NCBI GenBank assembly: GCA_032158295.1
Contig: CM063248.1
Span: 23,168,345 to 23,232,344, forward strand
Direction: 5' to 3'
DNA length: 64,000 bases
Source of the DNA: Pycnopodia helianthoides
Taxonomy: Eukaryota; Echinodermata; Asteroidea; Forcipulatida; Asteriidae
The notes under the pieces are model-generated. The model did no database searches and was not told the origin of the DNA. It worked only from the letters and a program-made list of their open reading frames with translations. Below, piece by piece: positions 49,701 to 61,700 of the stretch. Made by a program: the position numbers and the translations under genes. Each line of letters opens with the position of its first letter. The first letter of the stretch is position 1.

Positions 49701-52700
49701 CTGGATCTGGCAAATTAGAATGTGCCATAACAAAAACTAGTTAACCCTCTTGCTGTCTGACCATTCAATACCATTTACTGTGGTTTTGAATGATAGATAA
49801 ACTATGACAGCCTGCAATACGATACCATAAGGGAATGCATCTACACAGTACACAGTTAGTTCTGTGCACAGCTGTGCCACCGTACACAACCTTGGCAGTT
49901 GAATGGTTTCAAATGGTTGGTCAACTCACTGGAAAATGTTGCCAAGAGTCACTGACAGTAGGAGGGTTAATAAGGCCTTAAGCTGATGTATTCTATGAGC
50001 ATTCTGTATGCATAGTACATGTACACTGACAGTTCGAGACAATGTTGTCACACTATGTTTATTTGCATGCTGTGCAGGTTGACTTTATCAAACAATTGTG
50101 TGATTGGTCAATGGTTGTGTGTAGTTTTGATACAAGCATGCTGCATTTTCATCATCATTGGCTTAGAGTTAGGCTTGAGGCAACTCACATACTGGTTTCT
50201 ATTGTTGGACCTCAGCATGGGTGGCCTATGCAATGGGTTTATAACTTCATGTTATATGTCTCTCTAGTAAAAAGACAATTTTAAATTCACCTTTTATACT
50301 TTGTGAATATTGATGAGACTTTGGTGCTTTGTTTCAGGTGTAATTGGATCTGGACATTACTGCGTTGATCGAGGATTTAAGGATGAAGTCAGGGAATTAG
50401 CAAAGACATTGGTCCCCATCACACGTAGATTGTGGCAGCTTACAAAGGTTAGTGATTTGAATTGTTTGGTAAGAATCATAAAACTTGACCAACATGAAGA
50501 CGCAATGTAGCTTAAAGTAGCATTCTCTTTATTCCCCTGTCAATGTAGCATTTTCACTGTACAAGGTGTAGTTTCATGAATATTTTGAAGTTCACATTAT
50601 ACATGTCTTTGATTATTAATGCTGTTTGTCTACAGATTAAGATGTTGCCAACACCAGCTAAGTTCCACTACATCTTCAATCTTCGTGATTTGTCTCGTAT
50701 CTGGCAAGGTATGATTAATACCTTGTCAGAGGTTGTGAACTCTCAGGAGATTCTCATGTTTTTATGGAAGCATGAGTGTATGCGTGTGATCGCTGACCGC
50801 TTTACTAATCCACAGGTTAGTATTACTATAGTATTACCAAAGATCCTCAAAGTGTCAGAGAGTGTTTTATACTAATAGTCTGAAAAATTGTTTCTTGACA
50901 GCTCTTTTAACTCTTCCTTTGCTCACAACCAAATACCCTCACGAATTAATTATTGCATTTATAATAAAAACATAATTTTTACTAATGGATAAGTTTAGAA
51001 ATTTTGTTTAAAATACATTTATTAGTATGTAACTAACTGAAATAATAAGTGATTTTAATCTCTAGTCCACATGTTAACCCAATTCACATGATGTCATCAA
51101 CACAATAGTCTTGCTTGTACCATTTTGAGAGTCCGTTTCTCTGTGTTTGACTGTGCAGGTCATATTTTAGGTGATTGGTACGGGGCTAGTCGTGCACCAT
51201 ATCTTTATACACAATATGTAATTTGACTCCCAAAATGACAGACCTTAGACAGACAGTAGCTGTGTGTGACACCAGTGCAGGAAGTCAATTGGATGTCATT
51301 TTTCTTTTTGACAATGTGGCTTTGATCTCTTTACACACATGAATCTTTTGAGTGCCTTTAATCTGATGATATTTGCTGTTTGTACTTTTCAGGATGTTGA
51401 GTGGTTTCAGAAGACAATCATGAGAGTGATTGGAGAGGAGTTAGGAGAACAGCTTCAGAGCAATGTCGACACCAATCACTTCTTTGTCGACTTCATGAGG
51501 TGAGGTTATCTTTATTCAGTATTATGCGTTTAAAGACTTACCTTTCCATCATTAAAGTACTGTTAATGTGGAGTAATTGCTCATAATGTACCAAGTTTTC
51601 ATTTAATAACTTTACGCCCGAAGCAGAGTTAATTCTTACTATGTAAGTTTGTTGATCCATACAGAGATGCAGCAGAAGCAACAGGTGATGAACCAGATGA
51701 TGCTGATTTTGACATGCCTAAGATCTATGAACCAACTGAGTCTTTTGATGTATTGGAGGAACGTCTTCAGATGTTTATGGGTCAGTACAATGAAAGCATC
51801 AGAGGAGCTAATATGGACTTGGTCTTCTTCAAAGATGCAATGATCCATTTGGTTAAGGTATGGTATTTTTTCTCAGAACTTGTGTATTGCCAGTTAAGGC
51901 GTTTTTTTACTTCAGTTAACAAAAAATGTATTGGTCACACTTGAGCTTATAAGTTGAGCATAGACAAGAAAACTGAATTGTAAAGAGTTTGATCCAGAAA
52001 ACTGAATTGTATTGCCAAATTCTTAAGAGTTTGATCCAGAAAACTGAATTGTATTGCCAAATTCTTAAGAGTTGATCCAGAAAACTGAATTGTATTGCCA
52101 AATTCTTAAGAGTTTGATCCAGAAAACTGAATTGTATTGCCAAATTCTTACAGAGTTGGATCCAGAAAACTGAATTGTATTGCCAAATTCTTAAAGAGTT
52201 GGATCCAGAAAACTGAATTGTATTGCCAAATTCTTACAGAGTTTGATCCAGAAAACTGAATTGTATTGCCAAATTCTTACAGAGTTTGGATCCAGAAAAC
52301 TGAATTGTATTGCCAAATTCTTAAGAGTTGGATCCAGAAAACTGAATTGTATTGCCAAATTCTTAAAGAGTTGGATCCAGAAAACTGAATTGTATTGCCA
52401 ATTCTTACAGAGTTGATCCAGAAAACTGAATTGTATTGCCAAATTCTTACAGAGTTTGGATCCAGAAAACTGAATTGTATTGCCAAATTCTTACAGAGTT
52501 TGGATCCAGAAAACTGAATTGTATTGCCAAATTCTTACAGAGTTGGATCCAGAAAACTGAATTGTATTGCCAAATTCTTAAAGAGTTGGATCCAGAAAAC
52601 TGAATTGTATTGCCAAATTCTTACAGAGTTTGATCCAGAAAACTGAATTGTATTGCCAAATTCTTAAGAGTTGGATCCAGAAAACTGAATTGTATTGCCA

Positions 52701-55700
52701 AATTCTTACAGAGTTGGATCCAGAAAACTGAATTGTATTGCCAAATTCTTAAAGAGTTGGATCCAGAAAACTGAATTGTATTGCCAAATTCTTACAGAGT
52801 TTGATCCAGAAAACTGAATTGTATTGCCAAATTCTTAAGAGTTGGATCCAGAAAACTGAATTGTATTGCCAAATTCTTACAGAGTTGGATCCAGAAAACT
52901 GAATTGTATTGCCAATTCTTAAAGAGTTGGATCCAGAAAACTGAATTGTATTGCCAATTCTTAAAGAGTTGGATCCAGAAAACTGAATTGTATTGCCAAA
53001 TTCTTACAGAGTTGGATCCAGAAAACTGAATTGTATTGCCAAATTCTTAAAGAGTTGGATCCAGAAAACTGAATTGTATTGCCAAATTCTTAAAGAGTTG
53101 GATCCAGAAAACTGAATTGTATTGCCAAATTCTTAAGAGTTGGATCCAGAAAACTGAATTGTATTGCCAAATTCTTAAGAGTTGGATCCAGAAAACTGAA
53201 TTGTATTGCCAAATTCTTACAGAGTTGGATCCAGAAAACTGAATTGTATTGCCGAATTCTTAAAGAGTTGGATCCAGAAAACTGAATTGTATTGCCAAAT
53301 TCTTACAGAGTTGGATCCAGAAAACTGAATTGTATTGCCAAATTCTTAAAGAGTTGGATCCAGAAAACTGAATTGTATTGCCAAATTCTTAAAGAGTTGG
53401 ATCCAGAAAACTGAATTGTATTGCCAAATTCTTAAAGACTTGGATCCAGAAAACTGAATTGTATTGCCAAATTCTTACAGAGTTTGATTCAGAAAACTGA
53501 ATAGTATTGCCAAATTCTTAAAGACTTGGATCCAGAAAACTGAATTGTATTGCCAAATTCTTAAAGAGTTGGATCCAGAAAACTGAATTGTTTTGCCAAA
53601 TTCTTAAAGACTTGGATCCAGAAATATTTTGATTTTAAAAGACTTGACGCGTAAGCAGTTTGACCCATATCTGCTCAAGTCTTCATAATTTTTTTATTTA
53701 CTGCTTTTCTTTTGATTGAATGGTTCCAATTTGAACTAAAGTGAAAACAAAACTTGTGTCTGTGATTTTCAGATATCCAGGGTAATTCGTACTCCTAGAG
53801 GAAACTCTCTGTTGGTAGGAGTAGGAGGTTCCGGTAAACAGAGTTTGACTAAGATTGCCTCCTTCATAGCTGGATACAAGACCTTTCAGATTACTCTGAC
53901 CAGGTTAGTTATTCCCACTTATACCAATTTGCCAATGTTATGTTTTTTCAGTCAGGATATTGAGATGATCTAACTAGTTTTCTGTAACTCTCTGTAGGTC
54001 TTATAATCAGTCCAACCTGATGGAAGATTTGAAGATTCTGTATCGTACAGCAGGACAGCAGGGTAAAGGTATCACATTTATCTTCACTGATAATGAGATC
54101 AAAGAAGAAAGTTTCCTGGAATATCTCAACAATGTTCTGTCATCTGGTGAGGTAGGTTAAAGGTCACATTACATACATTGCATAAATAACGAGCCAACAA
54201 TGTATTGCCAATTGAAATCCAAGATGAGGGGCAAGGATGAGGGTTAGTTTTTTTCAGAGAAGTTTAATATGATATTAATGAACTTCTTTGTACCCCTCCT
54301 TCTTCCTGATTTTCATTTATGTCTAATGGGAATGTGTTTGTGTAATTTGAATGTCTGAAAGGAATAAAGATGTTTCCTTATGAAGTACTTTCAACTGTTG
54401 AATTTTTCAGGTGTCTAACTTATTTGCTCGTGATGAGATTGATGAGATTCAACAAGAGTTAATTCCTGTAATGAAGAAGGAGTATCCTCGGCGCCCACCA
54501 ACCACTGAGAATCTCTATGATTACTTCATCACTCGCTCCAGACAGAATCTTCATGTTGTACTCTGCTTTTCACCAGTCAGTAAATTCAGTGTTTTTTTTT
54601 AGCAGGATTAGTCACTAAGCATTTTCAGATCGATATCAGCATATTCTTGCAGCTATTTATTTTGGTTAACTTTTAATTGAAATTACATAATCCCTTAAAG
54701 GAAGAATCGTTTTTTGGGTTTGGCAATGTTTGCTTATTTATAGGCTAAATTATAAAGAAAGGTGCAATAAAAGTTGTGTGTGAAAGTTTTAGCTGAATAC
54801 ATTGGGAAACGGCAAAAAACTGTCGCTGCATTTTTACACAAATCAATCCACGTTTAGCGAGGTGACGGCGGGTACCAGTCGCATCACTGGCGCATCGTTC
54901 CTGAACGGACACCAACCCTCATAAATCTGAGAAAAATTCATGCATGAATTGTTTCAGACAAAATTATTTCGCAGGATGCTTACTACCATTACCATCTTTC
55001 TATCAAGTAAGCTTTCGGGTAGAAATTACACAATTTTTGGGGGGTTACCAAACGATGTCTGTACCTTTAAAGCTTCTGTTACTATGGCTTTTGGGAATTC
55101 ATCTGAACCACATGACACTGACACACACACAGATTTCTTATCAATTGTCAATTACTTTGACTCCTTATGTCAATGTTAGGTTGGAGAGAAGTTCCGCAAC
55201 CGTGCCATGAAGTTTCCAGGTCTGATCTCAGGTTGCACCATTGATTGGTTTAGCAGATGGCCCAAGGATGCTCTTGTTGCTGTGGCTGACCATTTTCTAG
55301 CATCTTTTGACATCGCATGTACAGAACCTGTCAAGAAACAATTAGTCCAGGCTATGGGAACCATTCAAGATGGTGTAGCAGAGTCTTGTGTGGAATACTT
55401 TGAGAGGTAAGAACTTTATATGTTAACAAAGACAGCTGACTGAATATATTTTATCTATCTGATCATCTAGAATGTAAATGGTTTCGGTTTGTGATGACCC
55501 TCTGCAGATTATTTTGCAAAGTACTTATTTGATTCTGTAAACAACCTTTTTGGTTAATCATATTTTGTCTTCTCAGTTTGTATGAATTTCATATAATTGC
55601 TCTTGCATAATTTGGAAAATTGGAGCTTATTGATAAAGAGTGGTCTCCAAATGAATTTCTTGGCAAAACGAAACAATCACTTTCTAAGTAAAACATTTAT

Positions 55701-58700
55701 TTGTGGATTTTTGTTTATTTTTTCCAACTCTGTGCACATTTTTGATTGAATCATTATGGTCATGAAATTACAATTAATGGCCTTATAGCCATGAGTCAAC
55801 AATCTGTGCTACCATAGATTCAATTGTGAATATTTTCAAGTGTTAAGACTTAATGATTTCTTGTTGAATCTTACATGACTGAGTGAAAAGAAGTGGAGCA
55901 CAGTTGATATTTTTCTACAAATTGTTTTATATGACTTGTATTTGTGTTTGAGTGAAATATAGCTTTAGAATAAACCTAATAAACACTCTGTTTCAGGTTC
56001 CGTCGATCAACCCATGTTACTCCCAAGTCCTACCTGTCATTTATTTCTGGCTACAAGAATATTTATGCATCAAAGTTTGGTGAGATCAACGAGTTATCAA
56101 ACAGGATGACTACAGGACTGGACAAGCTAGTAGAAGCATCATTATCTGTCGCTGAGCTAAGTAAAGAACTTGCAGTTAAAGAGAAGGAGCTTGCCATTGC
56201 ATCTAAAGAAGCTGAAGAGGTATGGAAACAATACAACATTTCAGGCTATAAACTAAAACTTCCAGGATTGGATTGCATTAAAAACTGTCTATTTTTCTGT
56301 GTGGCTTTTTATCTTTTACCAAAAATAAGTACAAAATGACAGGCCTTTGGTCGGTGGGAATAGATGATGTTGTGAGGAGGAGGGGGTGGGGGCTGCCTGT
56401 ATTTTGTGGTTCAGAATGTTAACTCGAGGAAATAACCTGTATATATGGAAAAGTATGCTTTTTTTGTTTGATGTAATTTAAGAAAGTGTTCATTTTAGGA
56501 AATGGACCCTTTAGACTACATTGAAAACAGAGTTGGTCTAAGCCTGATTCCCTAACTACACAATTGCTACATTCATGATTGTGTTTTGTTTTCTTACTGA
56601 TCAGGTTTTGGCAGCAGTGACACAAAAAGCACAGGCAGCTGAAAAGGTCAAGGCACAGGTGCAGAAGGTCAAAGACAAAGCTCAGGCAATTGTGGATGAA
56701 ATAGCTGTAAGTAGGACTCTGACTTCATTACTTCAACTTCTCTATGTATCAATGTGGTATTGATTTGTCATACTGATGCTGACTCTGACTTCATTACTTC
56801 AACTTCTCTATGTATCAATGTGGTATTGATTTGTCATACTGATGCTGACTCTGACTTCATTAGTTCAACTTCTCTATGTATTAATGTGGTATTGATTTGT
56901 CATACTGATGCTGACTCTGACTTCATTAGTTCAACTTCTCTATGTATTAATGTGGTATTGATTTGTCATACTGATGCTGACTCTGACTTCATTAGTTCAA
57001 CTTCTCTATGTATCAATGTGGTATTGATTTGTCATACTGATGCTGCTGTATTTAAAATGTTACACATCATCCTTGTCCCATGTGCAGGCAGATAAAACCA
57101 TCGCCTTGACAAAGTTAGAGGCAGCGAAACCTGCATTAGAAGAAGCTGAAGCTGCTCTTAATACCATCAAACCAGCTGATATATCAACAGTACGCAAGCT
57201 TGGTAAACCACCTTCTCTTATCCAGCGTATTATGGACTGTGCATTGCTGCTCTTCCAAGTTAAAATTGACCCAGTATCATTGGATCCAGATAGACCAAGC
57301 CCTAAAGCATCCTGGCCGCTGTCTCTTAAGGTAAAGAAACTCCAGCTTGTTTTATCTTAGTATACAACTTTCAATATGTTATTTACAATTTATAACTTGA
57401 TGATTTGTTAGTCGTCCTTTGTCTATAAATCTCGATCATGGCATGTAACCACCAGGGCCTAATTTTATAGAACTGCTTAAAGCAGCTAAGCAGAACAAAA
57501 TATGCTTACCAGAATAAGGGATTACCAGCCAAAATACCATGTCACATGTACAATCTGTAACTGGTATCCTGCTGTCTTGCTTAGCAGAAAATGTTTAAAC
57601 ATTTTTTTCTGCTTAAGCAGCTTTATGAAATTTAGCCCAGATAATGACCACTCTGTTGGAATTTAGAGGACAAACTTATTGAATAAACAAATGGTTATTA
57701 AGTGTCATGTTGTTTACCAGATATCCTAAATGTAGTTCCAACTGTTATGATGCAGCTGATGGATGACTAATTACTTATGGTTTTTTTTTTAAATGGTTTA
57801 ATTAGGTGATTTGCTTGTTATGTTACAGCTAATGGGTGGTTCTGGTTTGTTAGTGGGTGTTTTGGGTAGGTTTAACTTTGTTACATGCTTGTTAAGTTAC
57901 AGCTAACGATTGGTTCTGGTTTGTTAATGGGTGTTTTAGGTAGGTTTAACTTTGTTACATGCTTGTTATGTTACAGCTAATGGGTGGTTCTGGGTTCTTG
58001 AATGGCCTGTTGACATTCCCCAAAGACACCATTAATGGAGAGACAGTTGAGCTTCTAGCCCCGTATATTGAATCGGACGACTACAATTTAGAAACAGCCA
58101 AAAAGGTATTTGGAAAATATTTTCAACAAACTGAATGAATTAAAGGACGGAAAATACATCAATACATGTGTTTGTTTTTGTGAATTATATAACAGATTAA
58201 TCAAAGATTAAAAGAATTTTTTTTTTACAAAAAAGGCAAATAATTTGCAGAATTTAGAACTTATTGGATTACCATATTGTGTTGTAGGTGTGTGGAAATG
58301 TTGCAGGTCTCTGTTCATGGACTAGAGCTATGGCTTTCTTCTTCACAATCAACAAGGAAGTCTTACCACTGAAGGTAAAAATTACTTTTCCATTTTCACT
58401 TGTTTTGTTTGTTTAGTTGATTGTAAATAATGCTGTGAGGAAAGTCAGTAAGTCTAGATTAAGACAAAGTAGCCTTCACATTCAATTCAGATGAATGAAA
58501 TAATTTAGCGTTTGACTATTAACCTTGCTAGGCCATCTTTTATTACATTTTTTCCATGTGGATCTGCTTCTGTACTATTTTGTTTGTATTTTGTCACAGG
58601 CCAACCTGGTCATTCAGGAAGCAAGACTGGAAGTAGCAAACAAGGATCTAGCAAGGGCACAGGGTCAACTAGATGAGAAACAGAAAGAGTTAGATGCAGC

Positions 58701-61700
58701 ACAGGCAGAGTATGATGCTGCCATGAAGAAGAAACAGGTACTATGACTCTACTCTAGGATTAAGTGTTTCCTTATCTGAGGGGTCATGCTTCCAAGTCAA
58801 TTTTGATTCATATGCATTTTCCATCCTCACTTATTTTTAAACACTGCCATTGCTTCATCTTGATCTGTGCATTCACTGTTTGTGTTTAGGACTTACTTGA
58901 TGATGCTGAGAATTGTAGACGTAAGATGAATGCTGCTTCTGCTCTAATTAATGGCCTAGGTGGGGAGAAGGAACGATGGACACAACAAAACAAAGAATTC
59001 AAGGCAGCAATTGGAAGGTATAGAAAGTCTCATGGGACACTTTAGTGAACAATTGAAATTACACAAATGTTTCTATTAACCAGTTTGCTTCGGGATTAAC
59101 AAATCCTTTTTATGTTATCCGTGCAGAATTATTTTCAATGCAGTATAATCTGTCTTTACAAAACCTTGGCTGGTATGTGAAAGAAAAAAGGTCTTTGACA
59201 AAGACATTAGACACAAGTCCATCCAAAGAGTTAATTCATTCATTGTTTGCAGTGCCTTTTTGGACAGGGGCCATGGAATCATGATCACAGGAACTTCCTG
59301 AAACAGTTTTCTTTGTATGCGCAACCTGCCACGCAACCTGCCAAGGTGCCTCACCCCACATGGGATGTTGACATGACTATCGCTAAACACAAACAGAAAA
59401 TCAAACGCCAGTTTATAAGACTGCAGCTGTGTGATGCGTAAGAATCTTTTGGGCGTTACTGTGTCCTTGGAAGCAAACTGATTACTAAATTAATTCTTCC
59501 CCTCCAACCTGTACCATTGTCTCTGCTAACTAATTAGCTTTTGATGTTTGACAGATTGGTTGGAGACGTCTTATTAGCCACAGGGTTCTTGTCTTATGAG
59601 GGTCCGTTCAATCAGGAATTCCGCTCTCGACTTATCATGGATTGGAAGAAAGAGATGAAGTCACGTAAGATTCCCTTCAGTTCTGGTCTGAATCTGATTG
59701 AAATGCTGGTGGATAATCCCACGGTAAGTCAGCAAATTGTCTCAATGTAAACAAACATTTTTGTTTCACAAATTCTAATATTAAACAAGTGAAGCTCAGG
59801 GTGTTTTAAATGTTAAAATTTGTGGTTACTCCTTGCAACATTATTAAGTACATAGTTTCCTTTGTTTTATTATTCAGATTGCTGAATGGAACTTGCAGGG
59901 TCTTCCCAATGATGAGCTGTCCATTCAGAATGGAATTATTGTGACTAAAGCAGCCAGATTTCCGCTACTCATTGATCCCAAGGACAGGGCAAAATTTGGA
60001 TCAAAAATAGGGAAGCCAAGAATGAAATGCAGGTCAGAACTAAACAGATAACATTTGTTTCCTAAGTAGGAGCTATGTTTATTTTTTAACACCATTCAAG
60101 CTTTCTATTCATAGAGAACATTGTTGTTTTAAACATTTGTGTCATTTTTTGGTTTACTTTCAAACTACACAAGAGAGTTGGCCACCTGCACCTACTTGAT
60201 AACAAGATTTAAAAAACAATTTTTTTGTAATTATAAATCTGTCTTTAAATAGTTCTTTCAAAGAAATGGAGTATTTACACTTTTATGTGTCTTTGTTTAT
60301 TCTCAGTTGACCTCTCTAAACCACAAGTACTTCAGAACTCATCTTGAAGATTCCTTGTCTCTGGGTAGACCTCTTATGATTGAAGACATTGGAGAGGAAT
60401 TGGACCCAGCTCTTGACAATGTCCTTGAAAAGAACTTCATAAAGAGTGGTAGTACCTTTAAGGTAAAGTCTTTCATTCTTATTCTTTCTTCTTTTCTTCT
60501 TTGATGCATGGAACAAAAAATGAGTCTAATGAGGTTGAATGAATGATACTTTCCAGTTCACATGAGTTTTCCCACATTCTATTGAGATTTATTCAGCAAG
60601 TTTCGTCAATGATGTACAATTTATGAGAAAATAAAGAAACTGACAGCTCAAATATTATGCTTTTCTTTTAAGGTGAAAGTGGGTGATAAAGAAGTTGATG
60701 TATGGATGGCTTTCGTCTGTATATAACTACTAAGCTTCCTAACCCTGCCTACACACCAGAAGTTAGTGCCAAGACATCCATCATTGACTTCACAGTCACA
60801 ATGAAGGGTCTAGAGGATCAACTCCTTGGTCGTGTTATCTTGACTGAAAAAAATGTAAGTAATAGTAAAACCTTGCACTTCTAGAACTCGAATCAAGGAA
60901 TACGTGATGTTATCTAAAGGGATGACAACTTGAGGTATGATTTATGTAATGGTTGCCTGATCAGTTTACTCTGGTACAACAATTGCATTGTTTTATGTTT
61001 ATTAAACTGGCTATTCACTTGAACAGGAACTTGAAGCAGAGCGAACCAAACTGGTTGAAGATGTGACAAGTAACAAACGCAAGATGAAAGAACTAGAAGA
61101 CAACCTCTTGTACCGCCTCACCAGTACACAAGGCTCATTGGTAGATGATGAATCTCTGATTAATGTACTGTCAAGCACCAAAACTACAGCAGAAGACGTC
61201 AGTCAGAAACTACAGGTAGCTGCAGAGACTGAGATTAAGATCAATGCAGCCAGGGAGGAATTCAGACCAGGTAAGTCTTGCACTGTATGGGATTTAGGAG
61301 TTGTACTCTTTCTAGCGAAGTAAAGAGCAGATTATGCATTTGATGGTTTGCAAACTGTTATCCACCATTTGGTGATTGCCTCTTCTATTCCACAGTGGCC
61401 AACAGAGGCAGTATCCTGTACTTCTTGATCACAGAGATGAGCATGGTGAATGTGATGTACCAGACCTCTCTAAAGCAGTTCCTGGGTCTGTTTGATACAT
61501 CCATGGCAAAGTGAGTATTTAAGAAGCTCTTTGTAATATTCTTTTATCACTTTATTGTATGTTTTATGAAATGGGTATTAAAAAACCCTGAATGCGTAGA
61601 GTGCCCTTGTCTGTAAATCTTTAAGTAATGATAACAGACCTGATGATTTGTTCTTGTAAGGGCAAGGTAGTTTCTTCCTTGGTAAAGGTCACCTGTATGG

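Noticed and set aside
51916..52486. Minus-strand frames repeating an [12 protein letters not shown] phrase
   Set aside because: They arise from the 43-bp minisatellite in intron 41.
56754..57095. 113-codon plus-strand frame with repeated cysteine/histidine phrases
   Set aside because: It is the 66-bp intronic repeat, open only because 66 is a multiple of three.
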